A stretch of 64,000 nt of DNA from Lophium mytilinum (GCA_010093605.1 MU004195.1:1321736-1385735); one strand, 5' to 3'; counted from the stretch's first letter, positions 11,736 through 25,383 are shown. Numbers and translations are program-made. Notes: generated from the letters alone by a model not told the origin.

Positions 11736-12716
11736 CTACTCGCCGTTCTGGTCGGCGTTCTCGCGCTCCTTGATCTCTGGAGGGACGATGCCAGCATTGC
11801 GGCATGCACGCTTGTAGATTTCGACCTCGTCCCAGGCACGTTGCATTTCACCCTTGAACTTTTCGCAGCTGCCGCTTAGCTCGGTGATGGCTTGCTCGGT
11901 CAAGAGCTTCTCAAGGGTCCACTTTTCGATGTTTTGAGACTCGTTCTCCTTCAGCTGGGTGATGAATTGGACGGCACGTTGAAGAATTGAGCCCTTGTTC
12001 TTCTCGCAACCAGGGACGATCTTTGCAAGCTCATTAATGCCCTCATTGATAGTCTCGCGACGACGACGCTCCACTGTTCACGTGATCAGCACTGGCGCAT
12101 GATTGCATAGGATATATTGTAGTCGGGGGAACATACCTTCCTTGTGGTTGTCTCTCCGCACCTTGTGCCATTCGTCGGAGCCGACCGTGGGCTTGTGGCC
12201 GCCTGTGTTTGGCGGCGAATCATTAGCACCGGAGTTGCCTGGATCTTCATATTTAGAGGGTGTCTGCAAAACATCTATATTGGTGTCAGGCATACCATGC
12301 TGTTGCTGCTGATGGACCCCATGATCGCCCAGGAAAGACGAACCCTCTCCAGCAGATCCTGTTGCTTGGAAGGATAGCTCGGTGGCTTGCGGGACTGTCA
12401 TGGAATAGTGAGCAAGTGCAGCGGCAGCGGTATCTCCAGCGTTCGACGAGTTCGCGCCGCCATTTTGCTGGAGGCTGAAGTCAAGAGCGGAGTTCTGCAT
12501 GTTGTCGTCGGCGGCGGCGTTGTGGGCCGCGAGGAAAGCAGCTGTATTCTGGTCGGTCAGATCCGCTGCACCAGCCGACGAGATGGTAGCCCTAGAAGAG
12601 TCTCCCGGGGCAGGCCTTGAAGCGTGATCTCCGCGTGATTCGCGCTTGCGCTTGTTGTTGTGGACTGAGTCGGCGGCCTTGGCGTCGTGGGTGGGATAGC
12701 CAGCTGTGTCGGCCAT
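11736..12716 (-). CDS. cbf1: bHLH transcription factor Cbf1, 305 aa
   Basis: A basic helix-loop-helix factor expected to bind CACGTG and, in yeasts, to act at centromeres and sulfur/methionine genes. Exons 12716-12137 and 12073-11736 flank a 63-bp intron that splits the basic region. The joined product reads WHKVRRDNHKEVERRRRET, followed by INEGINELAKIVP, the loop and helix 2, and then a leucine-heptad coiled coil to the C-terminus. The basic region keeps the His-Glu-Arg residues that read an E-box. The N-terminal half is low complexity, rich in Ala, Gln and Asn, with a short polyglutamine tract. The position of the bHLH at the C-terminal end and the coiled coil after it match fungal Cbf1. 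Confidence 0.92.
12079..12086 (-). promoter_or_regulatory. CDEI-type Cbf1 site inside the cbf1 intron
   Basis: On the minus strand this reads ATCACGTG, an exact match to the yeast Cbf1/CDEI consensus RTCACRTG. It lies near the 3' end of the cbf1 intron. Two further CACGTG cores lie upstream of the gene, at 13139-13144 and 13898-13903. Self-regulation is inference. Confidence 0.35.
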
Positions 12717-15464
12717 GTCTGTAACGTTGAGGTCGAAGGAAGGATCCCGTCACTTCGCGTGGAGGGCGTCGGTCTTATTCGATGGCTGCTGCGCACCAAG
12801 AGCAAAGCCCAATGGTAGTTATAAGGTGCTGTGCCGGCAGGTGGCACGGGATTCGTATGTAGGAAACCGTGACGCAGCGGGTGGGCAGACTAATAAGCCT
12901 GGGCCAGTGAGGCGGCGGGTGCTGGAGAACGAGATGGTCGTGGCAGTACCAGGGCCTGATTCGAAGACGCAAACCTGGGACGGCGGATGAATGAAGCTCG
13001 GGGTCGACGCTCTGCCCAACAGTTCACGCAGAGTGCCGGAAGCAGTGCGCCTCGGGAAAGCAATCAGGCGGTGGCCGGGCGTGGGAGAGGTTCTCGGATT
13101 GCGCGCCGCAGGTGCAGAGGATCAAACTGGAACGTCAGCACGTGTACAAAGGGCGATTGTCAAGTGTAACGGCAATGCAGACAAGCGCCCGATTGGCGTA
13201 GTCGATTGCTGCGTTGCTGTGGGACCAAGCTGTCATTGCTGGAAGAGGAGTCGCATCGTGCCCTCTGCCGCTGGGACGCGCGCAGTGCACGACAGCGCCG
13301 CTCGCGCTCCGTAACGTTCCTCGCTGGTGCGCGACGACACGGCCGGGCCCAGCAGGCGGAGACGACGACGAGAGCGCGCGACGGGCTTCGACGCGGATGC
13401 GCCGAGGACGCCAGCTTCATGGCGGACGGGCAGCAGGGGCGCTGTCGCAGAGGCCGCCTAGGAGCGTGGTGACGGGCAGCGGTGGAGCAGACGGGGTGAT
13501 GTGGTGATAATGCGCGATGGAGTTGAGGTTGACTTACCAGTGCGCTCTTGCCGCAGTGATTCCCGTGACTGCCGAGTGTTGTATGGATTCGCGGGCGCTC
13601 AGCTCGTGAGGAACGGCAACAAAAGGATTCGGAAGAACAAGAGAATGGAGGGCTGTAGCGGATGCTTGCGCAGGCGCAGTGCAGGCAATATAATTGAGCA
13701 GGCCGCGACGTGATATCTGACGGCGGGTTTCTGGAGGGTGGTTGCTTCGATGTCAGGTGAGGAGAACGAGGTAGAAGTCACGCGGAAAGCTGGCTTAAAG
13801 GCAGCGGGAAAAGCACGGGCCGATCGCAGCCAACACCAACCAGCAAGGAGCAAGGAGCTGCTGCCGACAGCCAATCACACATCATAGTGCCTGCGTTCAC
13901 GTGCTCGACGCTAATTAGCCCGCCCACGCTCGCCATCCTCTGCCCCCCTCTGCCCTCCCATGAATTGACTGCTGTTCGTCGCATACTACACCGCGGCGGC
14001 GCTGGAGTGACGGCTGAATATTGGTGCTCCGGGGGTCTGGCGGCCCCTGTGCTTCACGCTCCTCGGGGGCCCATTCCGATGCCACACCTTGTTAATGCGC
14101 GAGGGACCGGCGACGCCGTCACACTTTTCTTGTCTTGCCCCGCCCGTTCCTTTGTCGTCTTGTTTGAAAGGGTCCGTCTCGTGACCTGCCCGCTGAGACA
14201 GGGGGCCTTGTGACAACCGCAACCTCAGTCCCTCCGCTACCGATGCCCATGGAACCTCTTTGGCGCTGTGTCTATCCCTGCTGGAGCGACGGCCGGTTGA
14301 TAGAGACAGTCTCTCCACAGATGGCTCTAGGGCCTGTGTTGTCCCCCTTGGAGGCGCCAGTGACGTTACGCAAACGCTGAACTGCACATCCAGTTAGGGA
14401 GACGTGCACAAGGGACGAAGTAACAAGTCAGAAGGTATATTGATGTCTGGAGCAGACCGCCGCCGTTCCAGCTTTGTGAGAGCGCTTCACTCTGCTAACG
14501 CTCCGGAGTGCTTCCCGCCATTTTCTCGCCCTCATGCAACCGTTTCATAGGAAATGGTTGAAAGCGTTGCTTGAACACCATCCCTTTCCTTATCTGAGTT
14601 GCTGCACTCTATCCAACCAGGCATGTGCTAAGCTGGCAATCACAGGACCAGGCGTGGGGACGTGACGATCGCATAGGCGAGATCTAGATACTGTTTCAGC
14701 AACGACCAAACATGGAAGGCCTTTTGAATATCATCAAGATCCACGATGTCGCATTCTCGGGCTGGTTGGCTGGCCGCTCGCTAGTCATTCTCATAACAAT
14801 CTCGTCAGTGCTGCAGATTGCGTTCATCGCGGAGAATGCAGCGAACTGTTTTCCTAAATTTCCTTACTCCACTATGACAGTCGTGCTATCTATAGACATA
14901 TCCGCGACTACTTTACTTCTAGATCCTATAAAGCGTGTCATAGGGCCATGTCTAAACCATTTGAATTACTTTACGAAAAGAAGTCTCTGCTTCACTCTCT
15001 TTACAGTTGACTGTCGTGTACTATTTCCTAGCGAAGTGGTCAAACAGTTTCTACTACTACCAACCACGACACCAATCGCGAAACGTCACTCTCTGCGCCA
15101 TTGCGCTGCGTGGTTTTCAAATCTATCGTAGCATTTCTCGTTGTCAAGCAGAGCGCAGACTGAAGCCGCAAGTACAGAGAGTCACAATCGCGCCGTAATG
15201 ACAGTCATTCTTCCCACCTGCTCATCATCGTTTGGAGTACTATGATAGGTATTTGGGGTTCTACGCGGAATGTATGTCATTTCATCAAAAGAAAAGTCAG
15301 GCAAGGATCTGAGCACTTGCGACCATTTAGCCATCTGCGTGTGCTGTCCCTTGGAGGTAGCAATTGGCAACCAACACTGGATCGAAGTATCGTAGACCAG
15401 ACTTAAACGGAAAACCTACATATGCTAATATCTTGGTGCTATAGTCTTCCTCCCAATCGCCGAC
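12717..15464. other. Gene-poor GC-rich interval upstream of cbf1
   Basis: From the cbf1 start to about 14,400 the DNA is GC-rich with many overlapping open frames on both strands, none with a recognisable domain or splice structure. It probably contains the cbf1 promoter and leader, with two CACGTG cores. A 139-codon plus-strand frame at 14,712-15,131 is hydrophobic at its start but has no homology that I recognise, so it is left uncalled. Confidence 0.45.
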
Positions 15465-16960
15465 ATGAGAACCGTTTCAGCGATCCTGATCCTGGCGCTG
15501 ATCGAAACCTTGTTTGCTCTAACCATTGCGGCATTTCCCGCTCCCTGGAATAGACGTGAAGAAACCCGGGAAGGCTCGAAGAGCTATGAAAGCGTTGCGA
15601 AAAACGCGCAGATCTCGTTCAATCGGTCTGAAACCAAAAATAACCACCCTCGAGTTGCACAACTGGGTCCACGGCACGTTCCGCCCTCAGCCGGGCACCG
15701 GCATCCCTCATGCAGCGCCCGAGACTCCGAACAAATCGCCGAAGGCCCGCAGTTTCTACGAGGCGTAAACGTTGGTGGTTGGCTGATCTTAGAAAAGTGG
15801 ATGGCTCCTGAGCTGTTTGATGGTACCGATGCCATTGATCAGTTCGCATTCGACCAAACAGACGGTGCAAACAGCAAGCTCAAGAAGCATTGGGAGAGCT
15901 ACTTTACCGAAGAAGATGTCTCTAAGCTGGCTAGTTATGGCATTAATGCGTGAGCTATATTGAGCTTGCCATGTGGTCTGCTGCTAACAATGGTCCCAGT
16001 ATCCGCATACCCGTTGGGTTCTGGGCGTATGACAACAAGGACACCCCGTATCTCAAAGGAGCTGATGAGTATCTGGATCGCGCGGTGCAATGGGCTAGGA
16101 ACAATGATATGAAGGTTTGGGTAGATCTTCATGGCGCTCCAGGTTCGCAAAACGGGTTCGATCATTCGGGTCATGAGGGTGCTGTCCATTGGCAAACGCC
16201 AGAGAATCTTGACCGTACTATCTCAGTTCTGAAAGAGATTTCCAGAAAATACGGGAGCAACAAGTATGCGGATACAGTGACTGGGATCGAGCTTGTCAAC
16301 GAGCCAGTTCCATGGGAACCTAACGAATTCCGGATCACAGAGGAGTGGGCGCGGCGAGCTTACGCAGAGGTACGAGGCGTCATGGAGAACAAGAATGTCC
16401 ACATCATCATGCAGGATGGATTCGAGGGCTCCTACAGATGGATCAATGTGGTGAAGGATGTTATTGAGGACCTTAACGAAGACCCTTCACAGCACCACTC
16501 TGATTTCGCCATCGACTCGCATTTATACCAACTGTTCAAACCGGAAGATATGGCTATGGACCAACCGCAACATATCGCTAACGCGTGTAATTGGCGCTAC
16601 AACTTTGAAGCCGCCCGTAACTCCCACGTCCCGGTCTACCTTGGCGAATGGTCTGGCGCGACGAAAGTGTGTGTTAACACTGATGACACAACCACCGCCG
16701 GAGAGACCTGCGACACTGACGGGTGTCAGTGCATAGCCACAACCCCCGTCGAAGAATGGAACGACTTGGTGATTCACCAGGTTCGTCGATACGTCGAAGC
16801 TCAGCTCGATGTCTGGGAGGCTCATACGAGAGGCTGGTTCTACTGGAACTTCAAAGGGACGGGCGCTTGGGGCTTCATGAACGGGATTGAGAAAGGGTTT
16901 ATCCCTAATCCTGTCACCAGTAGGAAGTATTCTGGACAATGTGATCCGCCCTTGTACTAA
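15465..16960 (+). CDS. Secreted exo-beta-1,3-glucanase, glycoside hydrolase family 5
   Basis: A glucanase of the Exg1 type that trims beta-1,3-glucan in the cell wall. Exons 15465-15949 and 16000-16960 give 481 aa. Residues 1-23 are a signal peptide, followed by a basic linker of about 70 residues. The catalytic domain opens with RGVNVGGWLILEKWM. The acid/base Glu is in IELVNEP and the nucleophile Glu in YLGEWSGA; DLHGAPGSQNG is another family landmark. The C-terminal half keeps Cys residues that could pair. The intron is 50 bp with a CTAAC branch site. No GPI signal is evident, so the enzyme is probably released or bound to the wall non-covalently. Confidence 0.93.
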
Positions 16961-17626
16961 GAGCAGTTAATGACTCTCATTGGAGTCTCAATTATTACGC
17001 AGAATTTTCATCGGCGGATGAGAGCTACTTGCTGTAAACTTTGGCTTTCTTTCATGATCATGACGACACGTCTTTACATCTGCAGATCATACCCTCGTAG
17101 GCTCTTCTATCAGAATTAGACACGTGGAAACGATTGATCTTGCTTCAGCTCTTTCCGTGCCTTTGTATGATAAACGTCCGTACATGAACGTAACTTGACC
17201 ATAAACTCCTCTCCTGAATGCCTCTTGCTCGTGACTTTTCACTTCTCATTTAGGATCTAGAAGTTCCTTCGAGCAGCTCCACTGTGTACATGTCCAGCGG
17301 CATTCCAAACCTTCCGTTTGACCTACATTTCAAATAGATGTAGACAGCGCAAGGCTTATCACATCACTATTAGCATTTGAAGGTTTTGGTCGACTATTTT
17401 TGATGTGAGGAGAAACACGTAGAATCGCAGCCTGGCAGGTGATCTGGCGCCTTCCAAGGTTCCGTGCACGCTAATGGCTTGGCGCAACACGGGGATTCAA
17501 GATCGGGAGCTTCTCCAAACAAATTTCAGCCATATCGACTCTCACTCTTGCAATCCTCGAACCCTATCTACTGAATACTCAAGCTCTACTTCTAAGCTCC
17601 TCAAACAACGCGCCCCCAATCCAATA
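16961..17626. other. Intergenic, tandem genes
   Basis: Glucanase 3' region followed by the promoter and leader of the next plus-strand gene. A CT-rich stretch near 17,520-17,600 looks like the core promoter or leader. Nothing else is recognised. Confidence 0.45.
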
Positions 17627-19255
17627 ATGTCTGACATCGGTTCCAACCCGCCAACTCAAGCAGGTGCTGAGTCAAAGAGTGCTCGCAAGAAGAAGGCCAA
17701 GGCTGCGGCAGCTACACCCGCGAGCGCGCCTGGAAAGACGACGTCGGAACTGGGCTCTTCTTCACCAGCCGCGGAGAAGCCCAATGGATCCGACGCGAAC
17801 GCGGAGAGCCAATATGTCAAGGACCTCCAACGGTAAGCATTCTTCATCAACGGGGCATGAGCTCAGGAAGGACTCGGTCGCTGATTGAATTGGCTGCGTA
17901 GATCTATCCGAAGCACCCAAAAGAAACTGGTATGTCTCTCCAGCTCTTCCCTCGACGTCACACGTTCCCCCAAGCTAACAGCCTGATCTGCAGAACCTGA
18001 TGCAAAAGGTCGACTCCATAGTCGCAGAGAACCCCGGCGTATCCCTCGACGATCTCGTTGCTTCCCGCAAAATCAACAACGACCAAAAGGCCCAGGCGCT
18101 GAAGAAACCCGGCCTCCAAGCTCAGCTCGTTCAGTACGAAGAGCAGCTCACCCAGTTCAAGAAGTTCGACGCTGAATACAAGCAAAAGGTGGCAACAGAG
18201 AAGGAGGTTCTACAATCGGCGCATAAGGAGGAATTGGAGAAACTACGCGAGACTCTGAAGGCGGAAGCAGCGGCCGAGGCGCAGAAGGGGTTCAAGGACC
18301 GGTTCTTGACGCTCTCGCGATTCTTGCGCGCGGCGGCTGCTCGGCGCCAGCTCGAGGACGACGACACTGATGTCACCAAGGCATTCGAGGGCGCGTTGCT
18401 TCTGGTGTACGGTGGTGATGCATCAGCAGTCTCGGCAGCCGAGAAGCTGATTGAAGGCACTGAGGACCATGTTCCCTCCACCGAGGGTGTGGAATTGAGC
18501 GTCACCTGTAAGTACCTTTCTCAGACTTTGAAGGAGTGTTGGCGAACCTAGAGAAGCGGAGAACAGCCTAGGAGGCCGAAATACAAGATTCCATGCTAAT
18601 CGCCTATCTAGATGCCGAGATCAAACAGGCCGCCCTCGAGGAGGCTCCTTTTGCAGCCGAAGAGGCGTGGGTCGAGGACGTTGCACAGTCGCAGGCCGCA
18701 GCCCCGGAACCGGAGACCGCCCACCCTATATCCACAGACCCTACCATTGCACATGCGGGATTGACGGAGTTGGACACTTCGGGCACGATCACAAACGGCA
18801 GCACTGAGGTGCTCGATACCCCTAGCGCACCAGCTGCATCCAGCATCGATGCTGGTGCTGCTAACGCGGCTGCGGACGAGCAGTGGGACAAGCAAGCCTC
18901 CGCTGCTTCGGACGACCCCCTTACCGAGTCGTTCGAGATGATCCCTCGCGACCCTGCCGAGACTGAGTCTCCAGCAGTAGCGGCACCGAACAACAGTACG
19001 CAGAGCTGGGCTGATGACACCCCGGACGCTGCCCCAGCAGCTCCCGGCAACGACGGCTTCCACGAGGTCCAACACCGTGGCAGGGGCCGAGGAGGATTCC
19101 AAGGTGAGGGCCGTGGTGGTGGCGGATATCGCGGCCGCGGTGGACGAGGTGGAGACGGCCGGGGCCGAGGACGTGGCCGTGGAGAGGGAGGTTTCCGCGG
19201 CGGACGTGGTCGTGGCGGATTCAGGGGCGGAGAGCGTGGTGGCGCGCCACAGTAA
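17627..19255 (+). CDS. RGG-rich coiled-coil protein, probable RNA-associated, 463 aa
   Basis: Four exons, 17627-17832, 17902-17929, 17994-18507 and 18612-19255, join in phase. The second has only 28 bp. The N-terminus is Lys/Ala-rich and low complexity. Residues about 70-160 form a charged coiled coil, followed by a helical segment around DRFLTLSRFLRAAAARRQ that keeps the feel of a conserved fungal domain. A long acidic, Ala/Pro/Thr-rich region leads to a C-terminal run of about 55 residues of RGG and RGRG repeats, a feature of RNA-binding proteins and an arginine-methylation target. The layout resembles fungal proteins described as YAG7-like, but that name is from memory and uncertain. Confidence 0.85.
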
Positions 19256-21102
19256 GTCGGTCACTTGAAAGCTTGTCTCTCCTACGCCATCGTCGGCAAG
19301 GGGAGATCGGCTCTAGTCGACTGGTAGGTTCATCGACTCGAATTGTGGCGCATGTGGAAGGGTCGTCAGTTGGGTTTCCGATAGGTTTTGTGGTTTCTTC
19401 TTCTGCTTCCCACCATGTCCAAGCATTTTGAGCGGTTGCGCATAAAAAACGAAGGGCTATGCATTCGCATATGGTCTATCGTTGAAATCATATCTGCATA
19501 GCAATGGAGCCATGGGTTCTCAAAAAATCGGTCAGGTGCCTAGGCTTCTTTGTATTCTCTGTGGCTATTAGGGTGTCTGGTGGCTCTGAACGGTGGTTCT
19601 AAAATCGTGAACTCCTGTGTCATTTGTTCTCCTCTCTTGCTACTCCTGCGAGTGCTGTGTGGTACTGTTCTGTCTGCACCTTCTTGACACTGCTTGAAGG
19701 GCTTCACCCCACTTCAAAAATCTGAACAAGGTGTAGGTTGATCTCGCCAAACCTGTTACCTCCTTCAGCCACCCCATGCAGTCGCAGCTGAAAATCCTTA
19801 CACTCATGAATCAATCCAGCGTGTGCCCCAACCTACCCACACGATCAAGCAGAAACCATATCATTTGTCCTCATCCCATCTCTCGCCCTCAGAGTAGGTG
19901 TGTCAGTCCGACACTAGCCGCTCGACTCCCAGCAGCTCCTGCACATCCGTCGCACCGGTGTGCCCCGGGGGTGACCGGACCAAGCCAAGAGCGTGACACT
20001 GTCCGCTTACTCGGCGTGGGATGCGGCTCTGGGTGGTAGGGCTGAAGGGGAGATAGCCGAGCGTGTGGAGGCAAGCGTGGCTTTATTTTCCCCCGGGCCA
20101 TGCACAGCATGCTTCCTTCTCCCGATGCAGGTACGGGGTGATCGGTGGCGACTCCGCCCTGACGCGTACCTGGTGTTCTCCGAACGGCTTTCAAGTGGTG
20201 AGAGGGGTTTTTATGGCTATTAGGGATGGTTTATTGGGGTATTGGGGTTGGAAGGGGGGCGATGAAGGGGGTTTTGGGGTTGTGGACGAGGCGGAAGAGG
20301 ACAGAGATCCCTCCAATCGGGGGTTTGGACATGCATGGAGCCGCAACGCTTCGAGGATAAGGTTGAGGGTTGTGATAGGGAGATCGTAATAGATCCACGT
20401 GACGCTCATGATGAATGCAGAGTCTGTTATAATTTCAGAAATCGAGAGCGATGGGTCACACGTTCTATATGTGTGCACCTGCGTGCCTCTTTCTGGGGCA
20501 CCATTATGACTATCGTATCAGACTGCCTTCGGTTCGTGCATAGTTTTGAGGATGTTGCAAGGAAAGTTTTTTCAGGACGGCATCCGAACAGAACGGTGAA
20601 TTGCGGCATTGGAGACGGCGAAAATCGCAAATAGGAGTTTGTATTGTCCATAGAAGCTGCTTTTGTTTGGCTACCTTTTTGAGGCCTCTTCCACCTGCAT
20701 TTGAATCCACAGGGGTCTCTCCGCAATACCAGTTGGACAGTGACAGGCTTGGAGCCGGGTTTTTGGGCGTTCCTTCGACAGTGGGCTGAGAATGGAGTGA
20801 CACTTACCTATCCTTGCTCCTATCGATAGGAAAGGGCTAGCGCGGCTTGGCGCAACTCGCACCTCAACTTCCAAGGACTCTTATGCGTGAACCGCGGACA
20901 GCATTCCTGAACACCCTCACTACTGACCCTCAAACCGCACCCGAAGCACCGCCAGAACCGCCTATCATTGATGCGACACAAGTAGGAAGGTTGTCGTTGT
21001 TGATTTGGCCCCGCGCGATCGTGCCCAGGACACCTCGGCCCCCCAATCAACTTCGCAGCTTCTGCACCAACACCCACAGCGCGCGAGGAGCTCTAAAACG
21101 CC
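19256..21102. other. Intergenic, 1.8 kb
   Basis: 3' region of the RGG protein and a long promoter for the demethylase. Several short open frames occur around 19,900-20,700, but none has a domain or a spliced partner. Confidence 0.45.
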
Positions 21103-24100
21103 ATGGAAGCTCCGGCGGTGGAGGTCATCGCCTCGACCGAAGTGCCTTCCGCGCACGATGAACACCATGACGACCTCCCAACCTCCAAACCGGCTCTAAC
21201 GCCACCGACGAGCGAGGACATGGACAAGAGGGGGCGGTCGTCGTCTGAGCTCTCTGAGCTTTCAGACGAGGAGGATGAGGAGGATATCGAGCCCGATCAT
21301 TACTTTGAGGGTGGGAAGATACCTGTGTTCAAGCCGGTACGTCGCATTCACGTTTCGAGGGCACGCGGTATCTTGCTTGGCGGCCTCCATGGCTGCTGGA
21401 CTCGAGTCGCATAACTGGGTAAATGCTAATTATCGATCATTACAGACTATGGATCAATTTCGAAGCTTCAAGAAGTTCATTGATCGGATTGATAAACATG
21501 GGATGAAGTCGGGCATCGTCAAGGTTATTCCGCCCAAAGAATGGTCAGTGCAAGCTACCCTAATCTATACTGAACAACCACTGACTTAAGACCAAACCAC
21601 AGGCGCGGCTCCCTTCCCGACCTAAAAGAAGCTGTCAAATCTATCAGAGTCAAGAATCCGATCACACAGGAATTTGCTGGCCAGCATGGAATATATACCC
21701 AGCAAAACATGGAGAAGCAGCGCTCATACAGTCTGCCTGAGTGGAAGTCGTTGACACTGGAACACCATCATCAGCCGCCGGCCAAGCGCGGAGAGCGACG
21801 ACGTGGACAAGAGACGGTTGCGGCTCGTCGAGTTAGCAAGGCCAATCCAGCATCTAGTCCCTCGCCTTCTACTACGCCGTCCGATACACCCAGGCGTGGA
21901 CCAGGGCGACCTCGAAAGAAGCCACTCAAGCAACAGGAAGAAGATGGTTCTGACAAAGAGGTCGAAATGAGCGTTCCACCAACCCCGACTTCGCCCTCAA
22001 GGGAGGAAGAACCTCAGAAGCCGAAGAAGGTAGTTAAGATCAAGGAAGAGACTACTCCGTCCAAGCCCAAAGGACGCCAGCCTCGGACGGTCTCATCTCG
22101 GAGGAGAAACAATCAAAACGAGATGACTACTGTGGTTGATGAAGAGGCCTTCAAGAATTTCAACCACCGTCTAGAGACTGTGGACCAATTTACGCCGGAG
22201 CGATGCCATGAGCTTGAAGATAACTACTGGAGGACAATCAATTATGGCCAACCCATGTATGGAGCTGACATGCCTGGGTCGCTGTTCGATGATCGGACTA
22301 AGAGCTGGAATGTAGCGAAATTAGAGAACTTGCTCGACGTTCTTGGCACCAAGGTTCCCGGAGTCAACACTGCATATCTTTACTTGGGAATGTGGAAGGC
22401 TACTTTCGCGTGGCATCTTGAAGATATGGATCTCTACAGCATCAACTACATCCATTTTGGAGCTCCGAAGCAATGGTACAGCATCTCACAGGAGGATGCA
22501 AGACGATTTGAGGCTGCCATGAAGAGTAAGCATTTGTGCTCTGTTTCCGTTGTTCTATGCTAACCTGATAATAGGTATTTGGCCAAACGATGCAAAGAAC
22601 TGCTCTCAGTTCCTTCGACACAAGACATATCTCATCTCACCCGCTCAGTTGGAAAAGCAGTTCAATATTAAAGTGAACCGGCTGGTCCATTATGAAGGTG
22701 AATTCGTCATCACCTACCCCTACGGGTACCATTCCGGATACAACCTTGGCTACAACTGTGCGGAGTCTGTAAACTTTGCAAACGAAGCTTGGTTGAACTA
22801 TGGAAAAATTGCCAAGAAGTGCGAATGCGAACTCGACAGTGTATGGGTGGAAGTGGCCGAGATCGAACGCAAACTCAGAGGTGAACCAACTCCGGAGTAC
22901 TATGAAGAAACCGATGACGATGATGAAGATATGGACGATGGCCTGAGCAATCTCCCGAGCCCGCCCGCAAGTGTCGCTGGAAAGGCCAAGGCGCCGGCAC
23001 GCAAGAGGAAGCGGCCTACAGCAGCCGACAAGAAAGGGGAGCCCCCCAAAAAGAAACGCCTCAAGCTCCTCCTCAAACCACGAGAAACACCTTGTATTCT
23101 GTGTCCAAATGACCCTGCATTCGATGAGATTCTCCCTACCGACAATGGCCTGAAAGCTCACAGGCTCTGCGCTGAGTATACGCCGGAGACGTTCCTCAGC
23201 GAGGGACCAAATCCGGTGGTCTGCGGTGTGTCGAAAATCAACAAAGCTCGTCTGGAGCTACGATGCAACTATTGTCGCTCTAAGCGTGGCGCGGTCTTCC
23301 AATGTTCCGCGAAGAAGTGCGCGAGAGCCTTTCATGCTACTTGTGCTCCTGCAGCTGGTATTCAGGTCGATATCGGTCCAATGCCCACTTTCGATGAAGA
23401 GGGTACTGAATACTACTATGACGGATACGACTTTCGATGCAGGTTCCACCGGCCGAAGAAGAGGAGTGCAAAACTTGTCGATGGCGATACCCTGGAGAAC
23501 GACAAACTCATCCAGGAATACGCGAGAGGCCTCAAGCCGAAAGATGTCGTACAGGTGCAGTACTGTTTCACTGATCAGAGTCAGATCTTTGCCGGCGTTG
23601 TCGTGGAGAACCGACCTGCTGAGTGGACTGTCGTTATAGACGTGCTACCTGAAGCTCAAGGGGACCGCGTAGAGATTGAGTGGAAGTACCTCCTCCATCT
23701 GGATCCAGCGGATTCGCAGCGACCGAAACCTTCTGCCAATGCGATACCCATTCCTGTTCATCTCAAGGAGAGCGACGCCTCCCTCAACATCTCTAATCGG
23801 ACCGACGGTATCCCAGAGATGGGCGATCCATTCCAAGATGCCAATGCGGAGCAGAAATGGGCAGAACTCGTTACTCAGGACGTTCGCCATCCGAGCCAAG
23901 CTAAAGTCAATCTTGACAAGGAGAATCAACTATGGTATTATCTTGGCGCTACTTCGACAGAGGCTAGGGCACAATACACTGAGGATTTGGCGAAACCGCG
24001 ACAAAATACGAAGGCAAACTTCTTGGACACGGTCAAACCGGCACCGGCCCTTCCGCCTCCCGCAGCCCCACGACGTTCTTATCCTGCTTCGTATCCCGTC

Positions 24101-25383
24101 AAGCCCGCGCCCCAGACACAGCCCCAGAACTCCCAGAATCGGAGCCCCGTCAGGCCTTACCAATACAAGCCGAGGGCAGACCAGTATGGAAATCCCGTTC
24201 CGACGACTAATTACAACTACCCCTCGGATCAGTACAGGTACCCGCCAAATGGTCCAACACCTTACGATAGCAGGGCTACGGTTCCTCAGTATGGATACCC
24301 GTACAACAATGGCTATCCTCAGCCTTCTCCAACCCCTCAGTATCACTCACATTTCTCGCCTGGGACTACCTTCGTTTCAGGTGCACGCCCAGTGCAAGAA
24401 GTGCGAGGCAACCAATTCCCACGGTCTAGCCATTCTCCTCATAACTCCTATTACCAAACCGCGGCTCCACCGATACCACAGTATTCTCATTACCAGAATT
24501 ACTATCCGCAACCACCTACTCAAACCGCTGGGCTACAGCAACCACCGCCGCGCAGTGTGGCTCCTGTGGCTAATATGATGGGCTCCAGTGCAGCAGCGTC
24601 ATCGAAACCCCAACCTACGTATGCGACCAATCCCTGCTCTCCGTCTTCTCGTCCTTCATTGCCCGCACCCTATCAGAGTAGCTACGCCAACTATGATATG
24701 AGGTATCCCTTCTTCCTTAATTGCTTCTTACATGAAAAATACTGACATCTCACCCAAATAGTTCCAACAGCGGACACTCTTCTGATTGGAAGCCGATCCA
24801 GTCAGCCCACTCCAAGCTTCCGCCCCTGCCCGTCGGGCCTCCCTCGCAGCCTTCGCAGCCCACTCTTTATCGGCCTCCTAGCTTGAATATGGGTTCCAAA
24901 CCACTCAATTTCGGTAGTGACGGGTCGCCAGCGACGCAAGCTGCAGCCCCTGCACCTCCAACTCATCGGCCTGCGTTGCAATTTCAGACTCCACAACAGT
25001 TTCAACAAGACATAGCACAGCAAGCTCCAGTATTGCCGAAACTCGACTATTTCAAGGGGCTGGGTAAAGATCAGGCGTCGCCATCTGGTGCGCCAGACGT
25101 TGCCCCTACTGGAACTTCAATTGCGCCCAAGCCTCAACCACAGCAACGACCACCTACTTGGGCAGGGCAAAATGCAAACGGTGGCCCCATGCAGGAGCCG
25201 CCTAGGCCAATTCCGAGCCCCATTAGCGACACGTCGAGGAGCCCTCCACATCCGTCTCAGCTACCTCAGCCACTCCCACAGAAACAGCCTGAGTACATTC
25301 CCCCGCAGAGGCCGCAACTGCCCATGCCGGTGCCACAACTCCCAATGTCGACTCCGGCTGGTGAGACATGGAGGTACTCTTAG
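21103..25383 (+). CDS. KDM4/JMJD2-type histone lysine demethylase, 1,334 aa
   Basis: A nuclear Fe(II)/2-oxoglutarate dioxygenase expected to demethylate histone H3 (K9 or K36), like Aspergillus KdmA and yeast Rph1. Exons 21103-21336, 21446-21543, 21603-22525, 22575-24702 and 24762-25383 all join in phase. JmjN covers about residues 70-115 (IPVFKPTMDQFRSFKKFIDR). A basic linker with an AT-hook-like GRPRKK follows. JmjC holds the iron ligands His and Glu in FAWHLEDMDLYSINYIHFG and the distal His in YPYGYHSGYNLGYNCAES. Next come an extended Cys/His PHD (CILCPNDP to CRFHRPKK) and a Tudor-like stretch near DVVQVQYCFTDQSQIFAG. The last 350 residues are Pro/Gln/Tyr-rich and probably disordered. The Tudor-like part is tentative. 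Confidence 0.93.

Noticed and set aside
14712-15131. 139-codon plus-strand frame with a hydrophobic start
   Set aside because: No domain or splice partner is recognised, and the composition drifts to low similarity with any protein-like pattern.
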